From: Syntrophaceae bacterium
GTDB lineage: Bacteria > Desulfobacterota > BSN033 > UBA1163
DNA length: 64,000 nt
Assembly (NCBI GenBank): GCA_013388635.1
Contig: JACAEX010000100.1
Location: forward strand, 1 to 64,000
Direction of reading: 5' to 3'
Shown: positions 8,242 to 15,548 of the stretch, piece after piece
How the letters are laid out: the number at the start of each line of letters is the position of its first letter
How positions within the stretch are numbered: the stretch's first letter is position 1
The notes under the pieces: generated by a model
What the model saw: only the letters and a program-made list of their open reading frames with translations
Told to the model about the DNA's origin: nothing
Database searches by the model: none
Program-made: the position numbers and the translations under genes

Positions 8242-8709
8242 ATGACACGCATCCCCATCACTCGTGATGGTTATAATCAACTTCATAAAGAGTTGGAGAA
8301 TCTGAAGAAGATCGTCCGACCGCAGGTGATCAAAGCGATTGAGGATGCTCGCGGCCATGGAGACCTCAGCGAGAATGCGGAATATGTGGCCGCGAAGGAG
8401 CGGCAGTCCTTTGTCGAGAAGAAGATCCACGAGATCGAACAGAAGCTGGCCAATTCCGAAATCATGGATACGACCAACCTCTCCAGCGATCGGGTTGGCT
8501 TCGGTTCGACCGTCACCCTGGAAAACCATGACAATGGTGGGGAGGTCACCTATCAGATTGTGGGGCCGAACGAATCAGATATCCGGTCGGGAAGAATATC
8601 GATTGCCTCCCCCCTGGGCAAAGCTCTGATCGGTAAGGAAGTGGATGACGAGGTGACGGTTCAGACCCCAGGCGGGGTCAAAAGATATACCATCCTCAAG
8701 ATCTCTTAG
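8242..8709 (+). CDS. greA: Transcription elongation factor GreA
   Basis: The 155-residue protein matches GreA over its whole length. The N-terminal coiled coil (about 1-75) carries the acidic tip residues in GDLSENAEYVAAKE; these reach into the RNA-polymerase secondary channel and stimulate cleavage of backtracked RNA. The C-terminal FKBP-like domain (about 80-155) includes SDIRSGRISIASPLGKALIG and ends with VKRYTILKI. It is preceded by its own strong promoter. Confidence 0.97.
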   Translation: MTRIPITRDGYNQLHKELENLKKIVRPQVIKAIEDARGHGDLSENAEYVAAKERQSFVEKKIHEIEQKLANSEIMDTTNLSSDRVGFGSTVTLENHDNGGEVTYQIVGPNESDIRSGRISIASPLGKALIGKEVDDEVTVQTPGGVKRYTILKIS

Positions 8710-9059
8710 ATAACCAAGCCCCCACCGCAAAAAAGAGCACGTCCAGTTTAAATCGAGCAAGGCTCAGTTTAAATCGAGCAAGGCTCGAATCTATGAGCGA
8801 TCTATCCAGGGGGTCATTCATTTACGGAGCAACGGAGAGCATCTCTATCTTGGCTCTGTTCATGGCCGTAAATCCCCTCTCGATCCTCTATCCAACATCC
8901 TCTGGAAGTGCCGCCGGATGCGGAGATTTAACGGCTGCACTGATGTCCCTTTATTTTTTACATATTTTTTCGGCTGGAAAAACTGGAACAAAAAGGATGG
9001 GTAAGTCGGAGACTGTCAGTCAAGGGCCAAGGGATGGAGCCATTTCTCTCAAAAATCTC
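8710..9059. other. Gene-free interval with a tandem 21-bp repeat
   Basis: A 21-bp unit that begins with CAGTTTAAATCGAGCAAGGC occurs twice in tandem at 8744-8785. A frame without ATG, GTG or TTG start runs through it from a TAA near 8712 to a TAA near 9001, and the repeat keeps the frame (QFKSSKA twice). Its later part reads RIYERSIQGVIHLRSNGEH, which looks protein-like but matches no family I recognise. It may be a decayed gene. A 98-codon ORF in another frame looks spurious. Confidence 0.4.
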
Positions 9060-9566
9060 TCAAAGCCCATGGGCCTTTTCGAAGTTTAACAACTGCCTCT
9101 TTGCTTGAAGCCCATGGCCAAAACCGCCCAGGCCGCCATTGCTTGCAATCACCCTGTGGCAGGGGATGATCAACGGCAGTGGATTATGACCGTTTGCATT
9201 TCCAACCGCACGGCAGGCTTTTGGATGGCCGATCACCTGAGCGATCTGCTTATACGATCGCGTCTCACCATACGGAATCTTCGCCAAAGCTCGCCAAACC
9301 CTTTTTTCAAAAGGAGTACCCCTGAAATCCAGGGCGCAGTCAAAATGCCGGAGTTTCCCGGCCAGGTATCTTTTCAGCTGGGATAAGACCGCCCTATTCC
9401 TACCTTCATCCCGGACAATGTCTCCGACAAATCGCTCCCTTAACCTCTTCAAAAAGGCCTTTTCCGAGGTGAGGTAATCGACCATGCAGACCCCCTTATC
9501 CGTCGAAGCTACAAAAACCTTCTTTAAGAATGGTGAAGCAAAAGAGGCGTAGTAGATTTTCTCCAT
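9060..9566 (-). CDS. ogt: Methylated-DNA-protein-cysteine S-methyltransferase
   Basis: The 168-residue protein carries the alkyl-acceptor motif IIPCHRVI and the following NGGLGGFGHGL...K..LL..E characteristic of Ogt/AdaB-type suicide repair proteins, which remove alkyl groups from O6-alkylguanine. The DNA-binding helix-turn-helix region is FEKRVWRALAKIPYGETRSY.Q.A. The start at 9566 (MEKIYYASF) is preferred to an ATG nine codons upstream because AGGAGG lies just before it. It follows the rtcB gene in the same direction with a 73-bp gap, so it may be the last gene of that operon. Confidence 0.93.
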   Translation of the reverse strand: MEKIYYASFASPFLKKVFVASTDKGVCMVDYLTSEKAFLKRLRERFVGDIVRDEGRNRAVLSQLKRYLAGKLRHFDCALDFRGTPFEKRVWRALAKIPYGETRSYKQIAQVIGHPKACRAVGNANGHNPLPLIIPCHRVIASNGGLGGFGHGLQAKRQLLNFEKAHGL

Positions 9567-9639
9567 CGCATCCTCCTGAATTGGAAATGGCATAGCAAAT
9601 CGGTATCAGAGGAAGCAGTCCCCTAATGCCCACTGGTGA

Positions 9640-11091
9640 CTATCCTTTAATCACGCCCATGGGGACGAGCTTTGCGACCTTGAGGCTGATGCCGGCATGA
9701 TGAACCACATTAACCACGTCCGTCACATCTTTATAGGCGTCCGGAATCTCCTCGACAATCGTTCCCCGGCTCGCTCCCCTTACGATGATCCCTCTATCTT
9801 CGAGTTCCCTCGCCACCGCCCTCCCCTTTGCTGCTTTAATGGCCTGATGCCGACTCATCACCCGGCCTGCGCCATGGCAGGTCGATCCAAAAGTCTCCTT
9901 CATCGCCCTCTCCGTTCCCACCAGCACATAAGAACACCGGCCCATATCACCGGGGATGAGAACAGGTTGGCCGATAGATCGATACTCTTCCGGAACATCG
10001 GGGTGGCCCGAAGGAAATGCCCTGGTCGCCCCCTTTCTGTGGACGCAGAGTCTCCTCTTCTCTCCTTCTACCGCATGGCTCTCAATCTTTGCGATATTGT
10101 GGCAGACATCGTAAATCAGATCCAGTTTTAAGTCCCTCGGACTTTTATGAAAAGCCTTTTCAAAGGTCTCCCTTACCCAATGCGAGATCATCTGCCGATT
10201 GGCGAAGGCAAAGTTGGCAGCACAGGCCATCGCTTCCAGATACCGCTGGCCTTCTGCCGAAAGCACAGGGGCACAGCAGAGCTGGGGGTCTGGAAGGTCG
10301 ATCTGATATTTCCTGGCCGCATCCATCATCACCCGGATGTAATCATCGCACACCTGATGGCCCAACCCCCTCGAACCTGTGTGCACAATGATGGTGACCT
10401 GATCTTTCCACAAGCCCAGCGACCGGGCAATGCCCTCATCGAATACCTCGGCCACATATCCGACCTCAACAAAGTGATTTCCAGAGCCGAGAGTTCCCAA
10501 CTGGGCCCTTCCCCTCTCCATGGCCCTGTCAGAGATGGAATCTGGGTCGCCTCCCGGGATACAGCCCTTTTCCTCAATATGCTCAAGGTCTTCTTCTGTC
10601 CCGAACCCCCTTTCCACTGCCCATCTCGCTCCTTTTTTGAGAACCGCTCGTTCCTCTTCCCGATTCAACTTCAGGTCTTTTCGATGCGACCCAACCCCCG
10701 AAGGGATATTGGAAAAGAGAAGATCAACCAGCTCCTTCATCCTTCCCTGAATCTCCATGCGGCTCAGACCTGAGCGCATCAAACGGACGCCTCAGTTGAT
10801 GTCGTATCCCACCCCGCCGGGTGAAACAATTCCCTCGTTCAGGTCAAACGCAGCAACCCCCCCGATCGGGAAACCATAACCCCAATGGATATCGGGCATG
10901 GCCAGGGAATAGCCAACAATGCCCGGTAGCCAGGCCACATTGGCAACCTGCGCAAGGCTCTGGTCCTTCCGGATATCGTCCAGCATCCGCTCATCCGCGT
11001 AGATGATCCCATCGGTCCTCATCTTTCCCTCTCGGGGAATTCTCCATCGGTAATCATCCACCTTTTGAATCTTAATCTTTTCGTCTGCCAT
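9640..11091 (-). CDS. rtcB: RNA ligase RtcB with an in-frame UGA (probable selenocysteine) at the active-site Cys
   Basis: Read through the TGA at 10792-10794, this is one 483-residue RtcB. Residues 1-99 end GGVGYDIN, where the family continues CGVR; here the Cys codon is TGA, followed in frame by GVRLM. That Cys (C78 in E. coli, C98 in Pyrococcus) binds the catalytic metals. The rest is complete: [17 protein letters not shown], and CHGAGR near residue 404, which holds the His that is guanylylated. RtcB joins 2',3'-cyclic-phosphate and 5'-OH RNA ends with GTP. A SECIS-like hairpin starts 12 nt after the UGA. The RtcB activator archease lies just upstream. GGGGTGA precedes the ATG. A nonsense mutation is the alternative, but the position, the hairpin and the intact downstream frame argue against it. 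Confidence 0.88.
10757..10794 (-). promoter_or_regulatory. SECIS element and UGA codon of rtcB
   Basis: On the minus strand the UGA (10794-10792) is followed by a hairpin: ATGCG + CTCA (10779-10771), loop GGTC (10770-10767), TGAG (10766-10763), one bulged C, then CGCAT (10761-10757). That gives nine pairs. The loop G lies 21 nt after the UGA. The apical part UCAGGUCUGA has the same AGGUCU core as the E. coli fdhF SECIS, which binds SelB. Distance and geometry fit bacterial SECIS rules. Confidence 0.8.
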
Positions 11092-11199
11092 TGTCGGTCA
11101 CCCCTGATTCATAAAATAGTCCGTGCCCCCCAGTGTACCCTCGAACCATGAAACTCTTTTTAGGTTAAGGCTATGGTCAGGAAACCCGTTTGCCCTAAG

Positions 11200-11227
11200 G
11201 TAGAGAACGCATCCATGCGTTCCCTAC
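11200..11227. repeat. Palindromic hairpin between archease and rtcB
   Basis: GTAG..GAACGCAT, loop CC, ATGCGTTC..CTAC forms a 12-pair stem with one mismatch, in the 214-bp gap between the archease and rtcB genes. It has no T tract in either direction, so it is more likely a REP-type repeat or an RNA-processing or stabilising hairpin than a terminator. The rest of this gap shows no gene. Confidence 0.6.
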
Positions 11228-11305
11228 AAGTCCAATGACCTAACCTGTTCACAAGACCAGCCTCTTTACCCTCAGCTTAGCCGAAACACGCTATTTTCTG
11301 AGCAA

Positions 11306-11722
11306 TCAGAGATCAAAAATGATCCGGGCCCTCCAGCCGCCGTCCTCCTTCCGGACCTCTATCCCGTGATAGGTGACGGCCTTGACCCCTGTTTTGATCA
11401 CATGAACCCCTTCCTGGAAGGGCTCTCCTTTCACCACGGCTTTCAACCCATCCTCCCCGACCGATTCCACCCTGAACCTCTTGAAGAGGAGATGTTCCAC
11501 GTCGTGAAGGTAAAGAAGCTCGCCTAACCAGTCGACCATCAGCCGTTCCAGGTCCTCTTTCCCGATCTCAACCCTTCTTTCAATACGTTGCCTCACCTTC
11601 CTCAGATCGGTGATCAGATGGAAGAAGGCCTCGCCTGCGTTTTCGAAGAGGGCCTCAAGGCTCTCCCCGTGGACGATAATGCCGATATCTGCGGTATGAT
11701 CCAGAAACTCGAAACGCCTCAT
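11306..11722 (-). CDS. Archease, RtcB activator
   Basis: The 138-residue protein has the archease signature from its first residues (RRFEFLDHTADIGI), the conserved LF.NAGEAFFHLI segment, WLGELLYLHD in the middle, and the C-terminal AVTYHGIEV...GGW.ARIIFDL. Archease helps RtcB become guanylylated and turn over many times. Its ATG follows the TAG of the GerW gene directly, and rtcB is next downstream in the same direction, so the pair forms the usual RNA-ligation module. This partner gene supports rtcB being functional despite its internal UGA. Confidence 0.93.
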   Translation of the reverse strand: MRRFEFLDHTADIGIIVHGESLEALFENAGEAFFHLITDLRKVRQRIERRVEIGKEDLERLMVDWLGELLYLHDVEHLLFKRFRVESVGEDGLKAVVKGEPFQEGVHVIKTGVKAVTYHGIEVRKEDGGWRARIIFDL

Positions 11723-12100
11723 CTATCGGGCCTCAGCTCCCTCCCCTCTCCTCTTTCCTCTTACGATATTGACCGCCTTCTCCATCAAGTCAGGGATCCT
11801 TCCGAAGAACGCCTCCACCATCGCAGGCATTCTTCTGAGGTTGAGAATGGAAACTTCACCATCCTTAATCACCAGGAAGGCGATGGGTTCGACGCAGATC
11901 CCGCCGCCTCCTGCGCCCCCGCTTCCGCCGGTCGTTTTCAGGTGCTCTGTTCCAGCGCCTGCACCAATGCCAAGGGAGACTTTGGAGACAGGTAAAACAG
12001 TGAACTCCCCTGCCTTGATCCCTTCTCCGATAATGGTCTCCGTCTTGGCAACCTCCTTAAAGCCCTCCAAAAGAGCCTTGATTAAGTCAGTAGCCTCCAT
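11723..12100 (-). CDS. GerW/YtfJ family protein
   Basis: The product has a conserved N-terminal region with ETIIGEGI..GEFTVLPVSKV, a glycine-rich stretch GTEHLKTTGGSGGAGGGG (about 53-72) and the family ending P.AFLVIKDGEVSILNL followed by a helix (IPDLMEKAVNIV). GerW (YtfJ) is a spore-germination-associated protein in Bacillus, but homologues are widespread in non-spore-formers; its biochemical role is unknown. The start at 12100 is chosen because AGGAGG lies 9 nt before it; an ATG at 12106 overlaps the upstream stop (ATGA) but sits only 3 nt from the same Shine-Dalgarno. The neighbour is DUF2953, the same pairing as ytfI-ytfJ in Bacillus. Confidence 0.88.
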   Translation of the reverse strand: MEATDLIKALLEGFKEVAKTETIIGEGIKAGEFTVLPVSKVSLGIGAGAGTEHLKTTGGSGGAGGGGICVEPIAFLVIKDGEVSILNLRRMPAMVEAFFGRIPDLMEKAVNIVRGKRRGEGAEAR

Positions 12101-12102
12101 GA

Positions 12103-12561
12103 TCATTCACCTCCTTTTTGTCCTCTTCCCTTCTTCTCCCGAAGAAGGAGAAGAATCCACCTCTTTAAATGCTGGAAGAACACCCCTGGAGAGATGATGG
12201 CCTCGCCTGAAAATCGATTCTTTCCAAGAAAATTGATGTCGATCTGGATCTTTCGATCTCTTTTCCCGTCTTCAAGCGCGCTGATCAGGCCATAGAGCAG
12301 TCCGTTCGCCATGGGGTCTGAGAAAGAGACTGCCACCTCTGCCTTTTTAACCCTCCATTTCCTCAGAAAAGACAGGACCTCCTTGATATAAACCCATCGA
12401 AAGGAGAGACCTTTCTTCCCCCTAAGAGAGGGAAGGGGAATTGCAAGACCAAGGATCTTCGTCAACATCCTCCCTTTCTCCCAGGTCAAAGAGAACAGTC
12501 CATCCCATTTAAACGAGATCGACCTCTTCTCTGTATCCCAGGACAATAAGAACGGCGTCAT
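12103..12561 (-). CDS. DUF2953 domain protein (YtfI-like)
   Basis: The 152-residue protein has the DUF2953 core: a beta-rich N-terminal part (F.WDGLFSLTWEKG), a basic middle (FLRKWRVKKAEVAVSFSDP), the conserved DPMANGLLYGLISAL at about 82-97, and IQIDINFLG..RFSGEAIISPG. A hydrophobic helix and the basic tail (LLLLREKKGRGQKGGE) end it. Its function is unknown. It sits directly before the GerW/YtfJ gene, and its start ATG overlaps the natural stop of the upstream thioesterase (ATGA). Expression is likely coupled along this minus-strand operon. Confidence 0.75.
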   Translation of the reverse strand: MTPFLLSWDTEKRSISFKWDGLFSLTWEKGRMLTKILGLAIPLPSLRGKKGLSFRWVYIKEVLSFLRKWRVKKAEVAVSFSDPMANGLLYGLISALEDGKRDRKIQIDINFLGKNRFSGEAIISPGVFFQHLKRWILLLLREKKGRGQKGGE

Positions 12562-13006
12562 CTCCCTTTCTTCTCCATCCTCTCAAGAAACCGCTCTTTG
12601 GACACCAGGATACGCTCGTGTTCCCCTTCGGCCACCTTCTCCCTCTCATCATAGCATAGGCATCGACTATGAAGAGAAGCCGATTTTGATCGACCTGTTT
12701 AAGAAGGGCGTGGGCGACCACTTTCATCCCCAGAGGTGTCGCGGATAGGTGCCTGATCTCGACCCGGGTTCCAAGACTCAGTTGATCGGATGGAATCAGC
12801 CCCTGGAGCGCATTGATCGCCGCAGCCTCTATGAGCTCTATGAGTTTCGGGGTGGAAAGCACATCCGCGTCGACACTTCCCAGCCGGCTGACGAGATCTT
12901 CTTCCCTTACGATCCTTTCAGACTTTCCAGTTAAGCCAGGAACCATTTCGCCTCCTGAGATCAATTGCCCGAATGATAAAGGAACCAACAAATTGGATTT
13001 ATTCAC
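12558..13006 (-). pseudogene. FlK-like acyl-CoA thioesterase, frameshifted by a 5-bp duplication
   Basis: The first 116 residues match the fluoroacetyl-CoA-thioesterase-like (FlK) hotdog family: MVPGLTGKSERIVREEDLVS, STPKLIELIEAAAINAL and GTRVEIRHL.ATPLGMKV. At VDAYA the frame departs from the family. Removing one copy of the tandem CTATG (plus-strand CATAGCATAG at 12650-12659) restores DAYDEREKVAEGEHERILVS and a natural stop at 12558 overlapping the next gene's ATG. The uncorrected frame continues to 12509 with an unlikely Trp/Arg/Lys-rich tail. So this is either a recent frameshift, a slippage-controlled gene or a sequencing error. Intact, it would be a 147-residue thioesterase. Confidence 0.8.
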
Positions 13007-13044
13007 CAGCTTCGTTGTCCTTCGTCTTATTCGAACCTATGATC

Positions 13045-13494
13045 TTAAAACTCCTGCAGAATCTCTTTATCGTAAATCTTCTCCAATCTCTCTTTATGGG
13101 TCGATTCTTCCTGGGCAAGGATCAGGAGCAATTTTTCGAGCGCAGCCTCGGTCACCAGCTTTGCCGTCGATTGATAGAGTTGTTGAGACCTCTCTTCGTT
13201 CTTGATGGCCATCCGCAGGAGATCTGCATAACTCATATCGGAGCTGTAAGGCACATCCTCCATCATCTCACTCAAGCCCAACCCCCTTGTCTCTTTCAAT
13301 TCCATCTGGTCAACCTTTTTCAAATCGAACTGCTCGAGTCTCTCCTGATGGCCTTCCTCTTCCTTTGCCAGTTCTTCAAAGGCCTTCCTGATCCCAGGAT
13401 TCGAACGATCGGCCGCCATTCGGTAAAAAGCTGCTGAATCGGCCTCCTTCCTGATCGCAAATCTCAAAATCTCATCCAAGCTCTTCGGCCTCAT
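13045..13494 (-). CDS. Ferritin-like (rubrerythrin-type) diiron protein
   Basis: The 149-residue protein is a four-helix bundle with two pairs of helices carrying diiron-type ligands: KEADSAAFYRMAAD and LAKEEEGHQERL in the first pair, NEERSQQLYQSTAKL and LAQEESTHKERL in the second. It lacks the C-terminal rubredoxin domain, so it resembles the erythrin/VIT-like ferritin-like group rather than classical rubrerythrin. A role in peroxide reduction or iron handling is likely. The start overlaps the end of the DUF2007 gene by 23 bp, with GGAGGAGGGAG before the ATG. Confidence 0.85.
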   Translation of the reverse strand: MRPKSLDEILRFAIRKEADSAAFYRMAADRSNPGIRKAFEELAKEEEGHQERLEQFDLKKVDQMELKETRGLGLSEMMEDVPYSSDMSYADLLRMAIKNEERSQQLYQSTAKLVTEAALEKLLLILAQEESTHKERLEKIYDKEILQEF

Positions 13495-13732
13495 CTCCCT
13501 CCTCCTTTCTGAAGCCCTTCCTCACTTCAGAGATCACCCTTGCCCCTTCCTCTTCAAAATTTTCTGGAACCATGACCGCCGCCCATCCCTTCTGAGGGAG
13601 GTAGAGTCCATTATATGCGGTATCGAGAAAAGATTTGATCAGAAACGGAATCCCTGCCTCATTCAGGGCTTGAGACACCCTGTCTCCTTCAAATCGGTTC
13701 TCGACCACCCCGGCCTTCACCCATCGAGTCAT
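13472..13732 (-). CDS. DUF2007-like small protein
   Basis: This 86-residue protein has the small alpha/beta pattern of DUF2007-type putative signal-transducing proteins: an early strand (WVKAGVVEN), a helix (DRVSQALNEAGIPFLIKS) and a later strand plus helix (WAAVMVPENFEEEGARVIS). Function is unknown. It is the first gene of the minus-strand group that runs to rtcB and ogt, and it overlaps the ferritin-like gene. No signal peptide or membrane helix is seen. Confidence 0.7.
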   Translation of the reverse strand: MTRWVKAGVVENRFEGDRVSQALNEAGIPFLIKSFLDTAYNGLYLPQKGWAAVMVPENFEEEGARVISEVRKGFRKEEGDEAEELG

Positions 13733-13816
13733 ACGTCACTCCTTGTTTTATCGTTTTATTATTATATACTGAAACAGGAAGAATCCAAAGAATAAATTTG
13801 GCTATAAAAAATAGGG

Positions 13817-13844
13817 TTGAAAAATATTGAATTGAGAATATAAT
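13817..13844 (+). promoter_or_regulatory. Candidate promoter of the XRE-cupin regulator
   Basis: TTGAAA at 13817-13822, a 16-bp spacer and a perfect TATAAT at 13839-13844, 87 bp upstream of the ATG. GGGAGGAAAT gives a good ribosome binding site. Confidence 0.55.
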
Positions 13845-13931
13845 GAAACGGGTCAATACCAATTCGGTCCCAAGCTCCGGGCCATGGGACAGGGCTTGGG
13901 AGGGCATTGACATTCCAGTCAGGGAGGAAAT

Positions 13932-14486
13932 ATGGCGACGAAAAAGCTCGATGAAAAATCCTTTGGAACAAAATTGAGACAGCTCCGCCAGGTGAGAAAT
14001 ATCTCCTTTGCGGAGCTCGCCAGCAAAACCGGATTCTCGCAACGGTACCTGAAGGAGGTCGAAGAGGGAAGAGCCATCCCTCCTGTCTCTGCGGTCATCC
14101 AGATTGCCAAGGCCCTCTCTGTTGATTCGGGTTCCTTTCTCTCTGCCGAAGAGCAGGAGGCTTCACAAAGAAGACGGAGGGAAAGTTTCTTCAAAAGGAC
14201 GCAGGCCTACTCTTATAAAACCCTCACTCCGGAGGCCGAGCAGAGACATATGAAGGCCTTCCTCGTCACCATCGATCCCAAACAGGATCACCGGATGGTG
14301 GAGTACCGGCATGAAGGGGAGGAGTTTCTTTATGTCCTGAAAGGGCATGTTGAAGTGAGGGTGGGAGAAAATCAGAACGTCCTTAAGAAAGGAGAAACGC
14401 TCCACTTCGATTCAGGCATCACCCACAAACTTCGTAATCTGAGCGATGAGGAGGCCAAACTGCTCGTCGTCATCTATACGCCATAA
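13932..14486 (+). CDS. XRE-family regulator with cupin domain
   Basis: The 184-residue protein joins an N-terminal helix-turn-helix of the XRE/HTH_3 type (about 10-65: LRQLRQVRNISFAELASKTG and YLKEVEEGRAIPPVSAVIQI) to a C-terminal single cupin (about 105-184: EYRHEGEEFLYVLKGHVEVR and LKKGETLHFDSGITHKLRN). This architecture is common for repressors whose cupin domain senses a small molecule, often in amino-acid, polyamine or carbon metabolism. The ligand is unknown. It is divergent from the DUF2007/rtcB group and might control it, but no operator was identified. Confidence 0.9.
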   Translation: MATKKLDEKSFGTKLRQLRQVRNISFAELASKTGFSQRYLKEVEEGRAIPPVSAVIQIAKALSVDSGSFLSAEEQEASQRRRRESFFKRTQAYSYKTLTPEAEQRHMKAFLVTIDPKQDHRMVEYRHEGEEFLYVLKGHVEVRVGENQNVLKKGETLHFDSGITHKLRNLSDEEAKLLVVIYTP

Positions 14487-14492
14487 CCCCAT

Positions 14493-14560
14493 TTCAGATT
14501 TCAAATTTCAGATTTCAGATTTTTTCAATTTGCGATGTGCAATTTGCAATCTGCAATTAA
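14493..14560. repeat. Intergenic repeat, ATTTCAGATTTC and CAATTTGC words
   Basis: ATTTCAGATTTCAAATTTCA-type words followed by GCAATTTGCAATCTGCAATT, filling the gap between convergent genes. The same words recur after the corrinoid adenosyltransferase gene at 61518-61612. Confidence 0.55.
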
Positions 14561-14561
14561 A

Positions 14562-15428
14562 TTACTCTCTCCAGTTTCGGGGGACCCCTGCAAAGGATGC
14601 CTTCCGTTCCAATTCGCTAAGTTGATTTTCGAAATATCGGATCGCATTGGTAATGCGATTGAGTTCCACGCGTGCCCCCTGGCTCTCATACCTTGTCCTT
14701 AACTTTCTCAAATCCGCCAGGTTCCGGTTGTAGAAACGGAATTGACCGACCCAGTAATCCCTGCTATAACCGCCCGGACGATCGGCTGATGGAACACCCT
14801 TCATCGAGTAGAGGACCATCTTCGAGTTCATGGCATCGAGAACCACCTTGAACTTGTTCAGGAACGAGTTTCCCAAAAGCCCATCCTGACCGGAGGGCAT
14901 GTTGTAGACGACCGCCTCCACATCTTCAACTGTTGCGTTGCCCACCCTCACGGATTTCAGCGTCACCAGAGGGGTGAGAATAACACCGCTCACCGTGGCG
15001 CCAGCGATAAAGGGGGTGTTCTCATCGATCACGATTCCCAGATCCCTTGCGGTCTGCGGGTTGATCAAGACAAAACTCGCGCCCGAGTCCACGACCAGAC
15101 GCTTCCTTATCCTTTCATTCAGGATGACCTCTGCCATCCACAACTCATGCCTCCTCAGGAGGTCGACCTCCATGACCCCCTTCGGCTCAGAGGCCATTGG
15201 ATCGGGAACAGAGATCTGAGACTCTTTGCCTTTTTCTTTGACCGCGGGAGGTGAGGTCTCCTCAGAGGTTTTTTGCAACTCGGCATCCAGACGATACTTC
15301 TCCGGAACGTTGGAAAGATCGTCAGCAAAATTGAGGGTCCCCTTCTCATCCACCCATCTATACATATCTGCCAGGCCAGAGGATGGCAGGGCGATCAGGA
15401 TCAGGATCAATAAGCTGGCCGCTTTCAT
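14562..15428 (-). CDS. Exported retropepsin-like aspartic protease with DUF4124 domain
   Basis: The start is placed at MKAASLLILI (15428), with GGAG upstream, rather than at a GTG eight codons earlier. A signal peptide (about 1-21, ending PSSGLA) is followed by a DUF4124 domain with MYRWVDEKGTLNFADDLSNV. A clan-AA aspartic protease domain comes next (about 85-205): the catalytic motif VVDSGASFVLI is clear and QDGLLGNSFLNKFKVVLD is the typical second half. The C-terminal 70 residues are charged and predicted helical. It probably acts in the periplasm as a homodimeric retropepsin-type protease; the substrate is unknown. Confidence 0.8.
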   Translation of the reverse strand: MKAASLLILILIALPSSGLADMYRWVDEKGTLNFADDLSNVPEKYRLDAELQKTSEETSPPAVKEKGKESQISVPDPMASEPKGVMEVDLLRRHELWMAEVILNERIRKRLVVDSGASFVLINPQTARDLGIVIDENTPFIAGATVSGVILTPLVTLKSVRVGNATVEDVEAVVYNMPSGQDGLLGNSFLNKFKVVLDAMNSKMVLYSMKGVPSADRPGGYSRDYWVGQFRFYNRNLADLRKLRTRYESQGARVELNRITNAIRYFENQLSELERKASFAGVPRNWRE

Positions 15429-15487
15429 TCTCTCGCTCCGGATGAAGCCCACAAAAAAATTTTACCCGCTACCGCCGAAGTTGTCAA

Positions 15488-15516
15488 TTGCCGCTGCCAA
15501 TCTCTTCTGTTATAAT
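15488..15516 (+). promoter_or_regulatory. Promoter of the rubrerythrin gene
   Basis: TTGCCG at 15488-15493, a 17-bp spacer and a perfect TATAAT at 15511-15516, 32 bp upstream of the ATG at 15549. AAAGGAG precedes the start. Confidence 0.65.
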
Positions 15517-15548
15517 TTTTAAAATTTTACAATAGAAAGGAGCTTTTT

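Noticed and set aside
8793-9089. 98-codon ORF after greA
   Set aside because: No family resemblance, no Shine-Dalgarno, and it runs into the ogt gene on the other strand.
10792-10794. TGA in rtcB read as a simple nonsense mutation that splits the gene in two
   Set aside because: It falls exactly on the catalytic Cys codon, the frame stays open for 383 codons after it, a SECIS-like hairpin follows, and archease is retained upstream.
11092-11305. tRNA or small RNA gene between archease and rtcB
   Set aside because: No cloverleaf or T-loop signature; only one palindromic hairpin is present.
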